Below are positions 49,011-59,200 of a stretch of DNA of 64,000 bases, in pieces. The DNA lies in NCBI GenBank assembly GCA_013400155.1, contig VXBM01000276.1:456642-520641 (forward strand). The letters run 5' to 3'. The notes under the pieces were generated by a model that did no database searches, was not told the DNA's origin, and saw nothing but the letters and a program-made list of their open reading frames with translations. The stretch is from Helopsaltes ochotensis (Eukaryota; Chordata; Aves; Passeriformes; Locustellidae). Made by a program: the position numbers and the translations under genes. Numbering within the stretch: the stretch's first letter is position 1; every line of letters starts with the position of its first letter.

Positions 49011-49315
49011 NNNNNNNNNNNNNNNNNNNNNNNNNNNNNNNNNNNNNNNNNNNNNNNNNNNNNNNNNNNNNNNNNNNNNNNNNNNNNNNNNNNNNNNNNN
49101 NNNNNNNNNNNNNNNNNNNNNNNNNNNNNNNNNNNNNNNNNNNNNNNNNNNNNNNNNNNNNNNNNNNNNNNNNNNNNNNNNNNNNNNNNNNNNNNNNNNN
49201 NNNNNNNNNNNNNNNNNNNNNNNNNNNNNNNNNNNNNNNNNNNNNNNNNNNNNNNNNNNNNNNNNNNNNNNNNNNNNNNNNNNNNNNNNNNNNNNNNNNN
49301 NNNNNNNNNNNNNNN
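49011..49315. other. Assembly gap (305 N) covering most of ADPGK exon 1
   Basis: A run of 305 N lies inside the GC-rich CpG island. The gap falls where the ADPGK start codon and N-terminal signal-anchor region should be. About 210 coding bases are expected here if exon 1 has the human length (about 78 codons), which fits the gap. Whether the N count is a measured or nominal size cannot be told. Confidence 0.95.
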
Positions 49316-49340
49316 GCGGCTGGGCGCGCGTCGCCGTCGG
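49316..49340 (+). CDS. ADPGK: ADPGK exon 1, visible 3' end
   Basis: Only the last 25 bases escape the gap. In frame they read GWARVAV plus the first two bases of a Gly codon, matching the end of human exon 1 (WRRVAVG). The donor GTAGGT follows at 49341. The Gly codon is completed by the T at 51955 in exon 2, which fixes the phase. Confidence 0.88.
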
Positions 49341-52300
49341 GTAGGTGCGGGAGCGCGCGGGGAGCGCCCGGGCCGGGATGCGCGTCCCGGTGCCCACGTG
49401 TGTGGGTACGGAGCTGCGGGTGCGGGGGTGCTGCGGCCCCGGCGCGCACAGCGAGGTACCTGGGGTGTATCTGCGCCGCCCAGGTGAGATCCCACCTGCA
49501 GAGCTGCCTCCAGCTCCGGCGTCCCCAGCGTCAGCGGGATGTGGAGTTGCTGCAGCGAATCCAGAGGAGGCCACAGAGATGCTGTGAGGGCTGGAGCCCC
49601 TCTGCCCTGGAGCCAGGCTAGGAGAGCTGGGGGTGCTCACCTGGAGAAGAGAAGGCTCAGAGCCCCTGGCAGTGCCTGAAGGGGCTCCAGGAGGGCTGGA
49701 GAGGGACTTGGGAGAAGAGCTTGGAATGACTGGACAAGGGACAGTGCCAGAGAACAGTGTTAGGTGAGATACTGGGAAGGAATTCCTCCTTGTGAGGGTG
49801 CACAGGGTGCCTAGAGTAGCTGTGGCTGCCCCTGGATCCCTGCCAGTGTCCAAGGCCAGGTTGGACAGGGCCTGGAGCATCCTGATACAGTGGAAGGTGT
49901 CCCTGCCCATGGCGGGGTTTGGAGCCAGATGACCTTGAAGGTCCCTTCCAACCCAAACCATTCCAGGATTCCATAAAAAAGAGCTGGACACGAGTGCAGC
50001 ACCTCCCACAGTGCTGCTCAGTCAGAGTTGGACATCAGCCGAGGGGATCAATGATCCAGAACACTCCTGTGGTGGGGATTGAAGCTGGGCTCTGGCCCTG
50101 TTGGCAGCCCTTCTCTGGAGGCATTATTCCCAGCTCTGATTGTCTGTAAAACAAATTTATGTTCAGTCTGAGGGTTGGGGTTAGGTCAGTTGGAGCTGCT
50201 GGTCCCTCCAGCACAGGCTGGCAATAAATAGGTACCAGAGACAAGTTTATAAAAGTGGGGAAAGGAGCGAAGCCTTCACCTTTGGGAAGAGGTAACTAAG
50301 TCCAGACAGAGCTGGAGAGAGATGAGGAAAAGGAAGGGACAGGGAAGGCAATGGATGTTGAGCTCAGGGAAATTGAACACCCTTTCTCTTTTTAAAGTCG
50401 GAAGAGAACAAGGGGAAAGTTCAGGAATGTCACATTGATCTTAAATGCTGCGTTTAAGTCTGACCATTAATCCAGACGTTATAATTAGCGCTTGACTCAC
50501 TTTCTTTTAAATATATGGACATGGCAGGCAACTTGACTTTGGAAGATTCCGCCTTTGGATGTTGGAAGGAGTTACTCACTTGCATGGCTGTGTAGCTGTG
50601 TTCGCAGAGGAATATGACTTAGTTTCATCCCCTTGGATCTGTGATGATTCATTAAAACATAAAATTGGGGCTAAAATGCTGCTTGAACTTATTGTTTCTT
50701 TTCTCTGCAATGCTGGGGAATTTCTCTGTCCTTGGTGTAGGAGGTGATGCACATCCAGAGGATTTCTGGGCTGGTTACCTCGTGGAGTGGAAAGCCTCAG
50801 GGTTTTTCATGTCCTTTATTTTGTGTGATGCAGGTTTTTTTTTTTTGGTGCAGCCCAAATCTGACTCCTGAGTGGTCACTGCCAAGGGAATGCTGAGTGC
50901 TGAGCACTCCACACTGACAGGGAGCAGGAACTGGCCCTTGGAGTGTCGTGGGGGGAGATGTGGAGAAAGTCAGGGATCCTGCACGAGTTTGACAGATGGT
51001 TTGGATCCGTGTCAGGGAAATGTGGGGCAGAGGAACAGAAATGGCACTTGACAGCAGCTACAGAAGATGCTTAAATTGCATCTCTGTGCAATTGCTGGTG
51101 TCATCTCAGGAAGTATTTGCTATATGTTGTTATTGCTCTGAAACCACAGAGTGAGACAAGGGCAGGTGTTTCTAAGTTGTCTTCCTGGGGTTCTGGTTCC
51201 AGCCAGAAAGTCTCCTGGCCTCTAGCCTGAATTAAATCAATGAGACATGGGGACTGGATGTTAGACTTTCCAAAAAGCCTGGGTCTGCTGAAATGGTTCT
51301 TATCCCTCCCTTACTATCACAAGATTTTTCTCCAGTTTCCGCTGCATGCTATTTCTGTAAGTTTGGGATGGTCCTTTGGAAATTGCTGTTTTCAAATATT
51401 TCAACTGACAAATTGCTCTCTTGACTTTGTGTAAACAGAGCCAGCCTGTGTGGAGAGTTGTGTGTGGGTTTGGGTATTATTAGGCATAGCTGAAACTCCA
51501 GAGGCTAATCTAGCTGACTTAAACGCTTTCAGTTTTGTTTTTAACAGTTTTGAATCACCTGCACATTTTAAACTCAAAGCAAATCTATTTTTAAAAGCAT
51601 CTAGAAATTCAAAATGGCACTGTTACTGTGCCTGTTCTTTTTAAGCGAGCCCAAGGCAAGAAATTAAGGAGAAGCTGTATTGTGACATATTCAACCACCT
51701 TTGAGTTTGAAAGCACACACAACTTTCCTTGTTTTCATTCAGCAGAAAGTTAGAAATCCCTCTCTGACTGAGCACAATAAAACCCAGTCAAACGGAGAAA
51801 GCTTTAGGAGAGACTGTCAGGAAATTCCTGTGGCTTTTTCCCCTTTGGCTGATTGTTCTCCCCCTGCAGAGTCAGGGATGTGACCTCACTGCACTCCCGG
51901 GTGCCCTGAGGTCTGTCTGCTTTTCCCAAGACACCTTTTCTTTCTCTCTCCCAGTGTCAATGCCTGCGTGGACGTGGTTCTGTCGGGGGTGAAGCTGCTG
52001 GAGGCGCTGGGCCTGGAGCCCAGCGATGGGAAGAACCATGCAGTGCTGACCTCTGGGCAGGACCTGAGGGAGGCTTTTGCCCATTTCATGGAGAGAGGGG
52101 CAGCTGCCGAGCGCTTCTTCAGCGATGCCGAGGCGTTCCAGGACATTGCCCGGACGGCCTCGGAGCACCCCGCGGCACAGGTGGGTCTGCACCCCGACGG
52201 GAGCCTTGCCAATCCTCTTCCTGACTGCCTGATCCCTGCTGACTTTCATTCTCCCTCTGGAGAGCAAATCGTTTAGTTGTCTTAATGGTTTTCCCGGGGA

Positions 52301-55300
52301 TTCCACCCCTGCTGTAAATGGGAGGGGTTTAAGTGGTCTCTCCCGTGCTGACGTTCCCAAACTGAAAGGTCAAAGATGCCTCTTGGGATCCAGATGGGGC
52401 TGAGGCTGTGAAAGAGCTTCCAACACCTTGGGATGAGGCTGGGAGTGAGGAGTTGCCTGATTTTTAGTTGTGTCGCCTGTTTTCTGTGAGAGAAGCCAGG
52501 AGTGGTTTGGGTTGGAAAGGATCTCAAAGCCCATCCAGTGCCACTCTCTCCCATGGGCAGGGACACCTTCCACTAGCCCAGGGTGCTCCAAGCCCTGTCC
52601 AACTTGGACATTTCCAGGGATCCAGGGGCAGCCACAGCTGCTCTGGGCAATCTGTGCCAGAGCCTCACCACCCTCACAGGGAAGAATTTCTCCCCACTAT
52701 CCCATCTAACTCTGCCCTCTAGCAGTGGGAAGCCATTCCCTGTGTCCTGTCCCTCCATCCCTTGTCCCCAGTCCCTCTCCAGCTCTCCTGGAGCCCCTTC
52801 AGGCCCTGCCAGGGGCTCTGAGCTCTCCCTGGAGCCTTCTCCTCTCCAGGTGAGCACCCCCAGCTCTCCCAGCCCGGCTCCAGAGCAGCCCTTGGATCTT
52901 TCCCGTGGCCTCCTCTAAGCACCTGTGACCCTCAGGACAACTCATATTCATTGCTTTTCTAGCTCAAATCAGAGTTTAACTGGAAAGTTTGACCTTTATT
53001 ACTGAAGCAACTTCCTCAGTTCTTTCACTTCACATGGGCACAGGCAGCAGGTTTCACCTCGACCTCAAACTGGAGGAAGAACTGCTGCAGTTTTTAAATG
53101 ATTCCTTGTCAGCCTTGCTAAAAACCCACAGGGCTTTAGCCACAGAGAGGTTGCACAGGACTAAGAGCTGTTTATGTGCTGAACGAGTTGGTTTTTACAG
53201 CGCTGTCAGTGTTGGGAATTAATTGATTTTTACAGGGCCGTTACCTGAAGGTGAATATTTAGATTAAAAATAAAGAATGCTCAACTTGTTGAGATCTCAC
53301 AGAGAATTGTAAAATCGTTTTGCCTTCAGCCCCAATACTGTTTAGTAACTCGGGGAGTGTTCTAAAAAGCCAAAATCTCCAGCCTGTGCTGAGGACTAAA
53401 TGGGTTTAAAGGTCCCAAAGCAAGGGGATGCCCACACCCAGCTCTGTTTGTTTTACAGCTTTACGTGGGAGGAAATGCTGCTCTCATCGGGCAGAAGCTC
53501 GCGACAAATCCAGACCTGAAGGTACACACACGTTCCAAACATTTCATGCCATTTGCTCCTGTTCTTTAATTTGCTTGTCTCAAGTAACTTCCGTGTAGGT
53601 TTTGGGGATCTGGCAGTTATTTCTTAGGTTCTGCTGGTGGAACATATGGTTGGACTTTCAAGCTGATTTTTAAAAACTGAATTATTAACTTTTTTAAATC
53701 AGTTGTGTGATGCTTAAATTTTGGCAAGGGACATGGCAAGGGAAACTTTTGTTTGTTTTTCCTTGTTTTCTAGATCCTCCTTTGTGGCCCAGTTGGTCCC
53801 AAACTCCACGAACTGCTCGATGACAATGTGGTTGTGCCACCTGAATCCATGCAGGAAAGAGATGAATTCCATCTTATCTTGGAATATCAAGCAGGTACAA
53901 TGGAGCAGGTGTTCAGTGGAACCGCTGAACATCACTAAGATTGGTGCACAGCCTGAGGGGCGTCATTCTGAAGCTCCTTAAACACTAAAATGCTCCCTGA
54001 AAACACAGATTTAACCACGTGCTGATGAAACTCAGGGTAACCTTCACGTAAAGGCTAAGAGAGTTCCGTGGCTTTTCTTGCTGCTGATGGAGCCCATTGA
54101 ATTTGTGATCTTGCCCAGGGATAAACCAGTTCACACACCCTTGGTCCTGTTTGCTCCACCCCAGGTGAGCAGTGGGGCCGCGTGAGAGCACCCGCTGCCA
54201 ACCGCTTCATCTTCTCCCACGACCTGTCCAACGGCGCCCTGAACATGCTGGAAGTGTTTGTGTCCAGCCTGGATGAGTTCCAGCCAGATCTGGTGGTGCT
54301 TTCAGGACTTCACATGATGGAAGGGCAGAGCAAGGAGATGCGACAGAGACGACTCATGGAGGTGAGATCCTGAATTTCCTTCCTTTCCACTCCAAGTGTT
54401 TCATGGCAAGGCCTTGTTTTCCCAGGTTTGAAGGTGTAGGAAGGCTGTGCCTTCAGAGCTGCCACAGATCTCGGTATTGAATGCCAAAAGGAGAGTGGGA
54501 GCTGCAGGAATGGCTGAAGTCTAATACTGTAACACCTTTTTCTCTTGGATTCAGTGGCTTGTCCAGGGAAAAGAAGGGCTGGTTGCCTGGTTGGAGGGTG
54601 TTGACCTTGTTACTGGGCTTATCTAGCAGCTAAACCAGACTTTTTCTGTGCTGGATACTGAGATGATCCAGGTTATAATCAACACCTGCATTCCTTAAAG
54701 AGCATCTGTCTTGCACCATCTGTTTGACAGCTGAGGGCTTGTCCTGATGCAAGGCATTGGCCTTTACCATGTTCTGGGATCAGCTCTTCTGCAGCTGCTT
54801 CAGATTTGTGAGGTTTTTGGAATTAATCCATTAAAAAGGTGCTGAGCTGGGAGCCGATTAAGGTTAGATACAGTTTTCCTGCCCTGGGATTCTGCAAACT
54901 AGAAGTTGTTTTATTTCCTCTCCTTAGCAGTACATACACAGGTCAGACATCCCATTGGAATTGTTTATATCCACACTCAGGAAGATTAAAGGATGTGTAT
55001 CTTGAGTCAAAACCCTTTTTCTTCTTCTGTTCCTTAATAAGTACGTGTTCTAGGGTTGTTTTTTCCTTTTTCCTGTAGGCTGTGGCCTCCATCTCTGATA
55101 TCCCAACTGACATTCCCATACACCTGGAGCTGGCCAGTATGACTGATCAGGATTTTATGAGCAACATTATGCATCAGGTAAGGAAAACGAAAGGATTTTC
55201 TCTTTTGATCAGGTTCAGTATCACAGTGCACACACTAGTGCATGAATGTAGAAACCAAAACTCCACATTTGGACTATACATTGGAAGACAAATTGAGGAC

Positions 55301-56207
55301 TGAATTTGAGCTGAGTTTGTAATTTTAAAAAATCCTTCGATTTCTTTGCAGAATTTCTTTCCTGATGCTTCCTTGTTTAGCTTGACACAGCTCTGATCTC
55401 AGTGTTATGTTTTATGTGGAGTTGATGCGTTCTAACTCTTTACTGTCAAAGTCTGTGTCTGGAAAATTAATTGCACCAAATGGAACATTCTTGGCTAAGT
55501 AGCTCTTTCCAACTTGTGCAAGTGCAGCGACTGGGAAACTGGGTGCTGCCTCTGCTGAGCCAGCAACAGGGCACTGCAAAAACCACAGCCCGGGGAGGAA
55601 TCCCAGGTGCGAGTCCGCTCCTGAAGGCAAACCCGCTGTTCCCTGTTTCTGTTAGCAGGTCTTTCCCCTGGTGAACTCCATCGGGCTGAACGAGCAGGAG
55701 CTGCTCTTCCTCACCCAGGCTGCTTCGGGTCCCCACGCCTCCCTGGCCTCCTGGAGCGGCATTCCCGACGTGGGGGTGGTCAGCGACATCCTCTTCTGGA
55801 TCCTGAAGGAGCACGGCAAGACGGCGGAGCGGGCCTCGGACCTGACGCGGATCCACTTCCACACGCTGGCCTACCACATCCTGGTCACCGTGGACGGGCA
55901 CTGGGGCAACCAGGCGGCGGCGGTGGCGGCCGGGGCCAGGGCCGCCGGCACCCAGGCCTGCGCCACCGACACCATCGACGCCAGCAAGGTGTTCCTCAAA
56001 GCCCCGCTGGAGTTCGTCACCTCGCACACCGAGGCGCCGGCCAAAATCTCCCTCAATCCGGACGAGCCCGTGGTGCGCTGGCACAGGGAAGGCGTCTCCT
56101 TCCACTTCACCCCCGTGCTGGTGTGCAAAGATCCCGTGCGGACCGTGGGGCTCGGGGATGCCATTTCGGCCGAGGGACTGCTCTATTCTGAAGTGTATCC
56201 TCAGTAG
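49316..56207 (+). CDS. ADPGK: ADPGK, ADP-dependent glucokinase (7 exons, 5' end in gap)
   Basis: The enzyme phosphorylates glucose using ADP rather than ATP and belongs to the ribokinase/PfkB-like fold family; in mammals it is associated with the endoplasmic reticulum. Joining 49316-49340, 51955-52180, 53459-53521, 53774-53894, 54165-54361, 55079-55177 and 55659-56207 gives one uninterrupted frame with GT/AG at every junction. About 425 residues are visible against 497 in human, the N-terminus being lost in the gap. Recognisable blocks are VNACVDVVLSG, RFIFSHDLSNGA, DLVVLSGLHMMEGQSKEM, GLNEQELLFLTQ, DLTRIHFHTL and the catalytic loop VGLGDAISAEG, whose Asp corresponds to human Asp481. The C-terminus ends SEVYPQ. 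The gene is compact (under 8 kb) with CR1 copies in introns 1 and 2. No frameshift or premature stop is seen. Confidence 0.97.
49488..49974 (+). mobile_element. CR1 LINE 3' fragment in ADPGK intron 1, plus strand
   Basis: It matches the CR1 3' region from GAGATCCCACCTGCAGAGCT through AATCCAGAGGAGGCCACAGA, GGGGGTGCTCACCTGGAGAA, CTGAAGGGGCTCCAGGAGGG, GGCCAGGTTGGACAGGGCCT and GAAGGTCCCTTCCAACCCAA. It begins only about 150 bp after the exon 1 donor, at the edge of the CpG island. Confidence 0.94.
50420..50530. promoter_or_regulatory. Possible intronic enhancer in ADPGK intron 1
   Basis: The block GACCATTAATCCAGACG, TTATAATTAGCGCTTG and TTTTAAATATATGG is AT-rich, repeat-free and carries paired TAAT sites. 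Support is weak. The rest of intron 1 (49975-51954) shows nothing further I can name apart from a short T-run at about 50832. Confidence 0.2.
51955..52180 (+). CDS. ADPGK: ADPGK exon 2
   Basis: The acceptor is a long pyrimidine tract ending CCAG (51951-51954), and the donor GTGGGT begins at 52181. The 226-bp exon supplies one base to the split Gly and 75 codons from VNACVDVVLSG to EHPAAQ, ending in phase 0. It includes the conserved GAAAERFFSD stretch. Opposed CR1 copies lie in the introns on both sides. Confidence 0.95.
52503..52917 (-). mobile_element. CR1 LINE 3' fragment in ADPGK intron 2, minus strand
   Basis: It opens with TGGTTTGGGTTGGAAAGGAT and continues with GGGCAGGGACACCTTCCACT, ATCCAGGGGCAGCCACAGCT, AGTCCCTCTCCAGCTCTCCT and CTCCAGGTGAGCACCCCCAG, the reverse complement of the same CR1 3' region seen at 25505-26084 and 49488-49974. 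Confidence 0.95.
53459..53521 (+). CDS. ADPGK: ADPGK exon 3
   Basis: A 63-bp exon (21 codons, LYVGGNAALIG to NPDLK) begins after TTTTACAG and ends before GTACAC. GGNA is the substrate-side glycine motif typical of ribokinase-like sugar kinases. As a phase 0-0 exon, it could be skipped without breaking the frame. Confidence 0.95.
53774..53894 (+). CDS. ADPGK: ADPGK exon 4
   Basis: A 121-bp exon after TTTTCTAG encodes ILLCGPVGPKLHELLDD to HLILEYQA plus the first base of a Gly codon. The donor is GTACAA at 53895. This part forms a central beta-strand and the segment after the GGN loop in the sugar-kinase fold, by family comparison. Confidence 0.95.
54165..54361 (+). CDS. ADPGK: ADPGK exon 5
   Basis: A 197-bp exon begins after CACCCCAG and completes the split Gly, then reads EQWGRVRAPAANRFIFSHD to RQRRLME. 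The donor is GTGAGA at 54362. It contains the highly conserved HDLSNGA and VVLSGLHMMEG blocks, close to human at almost every residue. Confidence 0.95.
55079..55177 (+). CDS. ADPGK: ADPGK exon 6
   Basis: A 99-bp exon (33 codons) begins after TCCTGTAG and reads AVASISDIPTDIPIHLELA to SNIMHQ, then the donor GTAAGG. It is phase 0-0. HLELASMTD is conserved. Confidence 0.95.
55653..55658 (+). promoter_or_regulatory. ADPGK: Tandem NAGNAG splice acceptor
   Basis: TAGCAG offers two acceptors three bases apart at exon 7. Human ADPGK has Gln-Gln at this junction, and isoforms differing by one residue here are known to me from memory, so both choices may be used. Confidence 0.7.
55656..56207 (+). CDS. 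ADPGK: ADPGK exon 7, terminal coding exon
   Basis: The exon starts at 55656 or 55659 because the acceptor is TAGCAG; using the first AG adds one Gln (HQQVFP versus HQVFP). It encodes VFPLVNSIGLNEQELLFLT through the DLTRIHFHTL block to RTVGLGDAISAEG and stops with TAG at 56205-56207. The NEQE segment and the GLGD loop form the nucleotide and catalytic site in this family. The exon is much more GC- and CpG-rich (about 55700-56160) than flanking introns, which explains long open frames on its opposite strand. Confidence 0.96.
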   Translation, partial: QVFPLVNSIGLNEQELLFLTQAASGPHASLASWSGIPDVGVVSDILFWILKEHGKTAERASDLTRIHFHTLAYHILVTVDGHWGNQAAAVAAGARAAGTQACATDTIDASKVFLKAPLEFVTSHTEAPAKISLNPDEPVVRWHREGVSFHFTPVLVCKDPVRTVGLGDAISAEGLLYSEVYPQ

Positions 56208-59200
56208 GAAACCAGGACCCTCCTTCTTCTCCAGCACTGCACGGTGTCTGAGACCCGTGGATTGGGATTTGAAGCAGTGGTGGTATAGGAACAGGACCGG
56301 GGTGTGATGTGTTTTCTGGGTATAACTGAAAAGGAGCCAAAGAATAATTCCAGGTATAAACTGTCGGCTACATTCCAGTCACTCAGCAGTGACTCGAGAG
56401 CTTCACGTGCAGGTCAGGTGCAGATGTTTTAATATTTAATGTGACAATTGGCTTTGTCCTAAGGGGGAGGGACACAAAGACCAAAATCCCTGGCTGACAA
56501 AGTTTGCTGTTCGTAGCTCAGAATGGATCTTTTCTGGTAGTGCTGGAAAGTGCAGCAGCAAAATTTCCTGTCCCTGGATCCCAGGGAGAGCACAGCAGGG
56601 CCTGGCCCTGCCTCACCTCTGGTAAATTCAAAATAAAAGCCTCCTGGGTTATCTTCTCCCAGCACACTGCAAACCTTGCTTGGGGTGGGCATGGAATTAC
56701 TGCCTGGTGCAATCACCTCCCCATGTGCCCAGCCCCAGAGGGAGCCACGGTCCCAAAATGTGACACGGACTGAACCTCCAGGCTGCAAGGTGATTCTGGG
56801 TATCTGTGACTAAGGGTGCTGAGCCCCTGCAGCCTGTGCTTAGTTTTTAGGAAACGGGGAGTGAAGATAATCAGGATTCTGTTTGGGGGACAGCTCTGTT
56901 TTCCTGCCAGGGAACTCCCAAACCATTCCCTATGTTTGCTGTACACTAAATACTTTGCTAACAGTTGATGTGTTACAGAAAAGCTCTTGAAGTGCTGGAG
57001 ACTCATTTTTGGTGGTTTGAGAATGGTTGTGCCAAATTCTTCAGTGTCCCTGCCCTCTATTAGGAAAGGTTAATATATTAGGGAAGGTCCCTCTGGAAGC
57101 TCAGAAGCTGCAAGAGCATTTTCCAGGTAAGACTGAAGTGAGGAAGCCTTTTCAGGGTTTGATGTTGGGGTTTTTTGACTAGGTCACTGATAGTTTCTTT
57201 GCTCTGACCTTTGAAATTAAAAAAGCAGAACCATGTGTCCTTGTTAAAAACTTTGCTTCTATTTTTTTACCTTTTCACAGTCACACACTAAGAATTGTAG
57301 AGCACCAGCACGGTTTTCTCTCTCCAGCATGGTTTTGTTTCTGGCCACGTCAGGAACCTGATTTGCACAGCTCTCAAGTCAGTTTTCAGTAGAACTGGGT
57401 TAAGTGCAATCAGCACGTCTGGGCAAGCCCGTGCCTTACCAGAGCTCGGTGGAGGTTGTTCCAGGTCAGTCTTTGCACCTGAATGGAGGGAGGAGAGTCT
57501 GTGTCACTCAGGGTGGAGTGATCTGTTGCAAGAACACTCTCAGGCTGCTGTCAGTGGTGTTCTCTGTTGGGAAAACCTATCCTGGCTGCTCTGCAAGGAT
57601 GAAAATTGGCAGCTGTTGTACTTGCACTGACTCAGCACACAATGCTGTCTGTCATGTGTATTCAGCTTTCCCCCTGAGCAAAGTCTCCTGTACAGAGCAG
57701 AAGTACAGTCAGTGCTGTGTTTTCCTGCAGCTCAGCCCACCCTGAGCTTCCCTTGAGTGTCAGCATTTTATCCAGGTGCAGGATCTTCTTAAGACTGGAG
57801 GCATTTCTACCCAGATTATTTTTTGATGATGATGATTACTACTGTTACTATTACCATTGATAAACTGTAGCTAGAACAGGACTTAAGAGTTCTGATTTAG
57901 TCTTCCTAAACTGAAAATAAATGAAAAGAACCCCTCCTTTTGGCTCACTTAGAGGTCCAAGGCCATTAGCAAGGCTGTTTTTACAGCCTGGGATGGTGGC
58001 CTTTTGGCACGCCACTCCTAGGGCCACCAAAGGCCATGGATCTGCCAGCTGGAAATTGTTCCTTGGCTTACACTGTGGATTCTTGACCTGAAACTAAACA
58101 AAACTAAATACACACAAGCTGTCACCAGTAATAGCCCTGCTGCTGTATTTCACTTCTTTCTTCCCAAAACATAAGGATGTGAGGCTGATGAGTCTGACAT
58201 TCCTTATGGCCACCTAAAAAACCTGTGATTGTACCTACAGACCTTGTCCCAGGGTCAGTGATGCTTGCATTGAACAGGAACATGGCAGGCTAAAATTGGC
58301 TTTTTTAATCTGAGTCAGTAACTGCTGTAAAGAATCATTAAAAAGGAGCTTACTGCTTAAGAATCACCTGGGCCAAAAAGCTAAACTGATAATTATCGTT
58401 ACCTCCTTCTCCCTGCCGTTCCTCACATTTCTGGCCCATTCTGGGTGTGCTGGGAACGCCTGGCAGGGGAGTGCCAGCTCTGATCCAGGCTGCTGCTCTA
58501 CCCAAATCTGCTTTATCAGGCACATGGAGCTCATCTGCTCCAAAGTCACTTCCCAAGGAGAATCCTTAACCAGCATGACCTGTTCATCAGCTGTGCTGGT
58601 GGGGTCCCTGATTAAGTTGTGGAACAATCTATATGGTAATAAATCTGAACTGAATGGAGGGGCCCAACAGCCTTTGCTTTGTTTCACATGCTGTGAACAT
58701 GATGTGCTTAACTTCCTTCTGCCTTCTCAAATTAATGACAGGGAGGCAGAGCTCATGAAATCCTTCTCCTACACCTGTAGCCTCACACCTCTGCACAGCT
58801 ACAGTAAGTGACAACAAAGAAAAGCTGCTTCAACAGCTGCAAAAATACCAAAGCTTCAAAGCCAGGCTTGAGCTGACCCTGCTCCCCCCTCATCCTCTGT
58901 CTCTACAAATTCTATTAGTTCTCCTGTGTTACTTGTACCTTGAAATGCACAGTGATGGATGACTCAAACCTCAGCCAGCCTCGCTCCCGAAGCAGGGTTT
59001 GCACTGGAAATGTTTATTCCCGCAGATTCTGCTGGAGATGCAGCAGCTGAGCTCAGCACTGTGACAGCTCTCCATGCTAAAACCTGTGCACACTAGTATT
59101 TTCACTTGTGTGTTCCTGCAGCCACCTTGGCTTGGGTTTATTTTGTCTGATCCATGATCCAAAATGAGCAGTCTTCCCATGTTTTCTGTGTATGGCACTT

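Larger units (their letters stand above)
48641..49477 (+). promoter_or_regulatory. ADPGK: ADPGK CpG-island promoter
   Basis: CpG density rises abruptly near 48,640 and falls after about 49,470, with the sequencing gap in the middle. It is TATA-less, as expected for a housekeeping gene. Visible elements are a YY1-like CCGCCATCTC (48761-48770), a CRE-like TGACGTAG near 48828 and a GGGGCGGGGC Sp1-type box just before the gap (about 48996-49007). The transcription start is probably between 48,950 and the gap, because the coding part of exon 1 must fill most of the 305 missing bases. Assignment rests on exon 1's 3' end at 49,340. Confidence 0.8.

Noticed and set aside
48876..50009. 377-codon minus-strand open frame at the ADPGK promoter
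   Set aside because: It is open mainly because it crosses 305 N. The flanks are CpG-island and antisense CR1 sequence, with no protein resemblance.
55467..56237. 256-codon minus-strand open frame over ADPGK exon 7
   Set aside because: It is the antisense shadow of a GC-rich conserved coding exon; the plus strand has the real protein.
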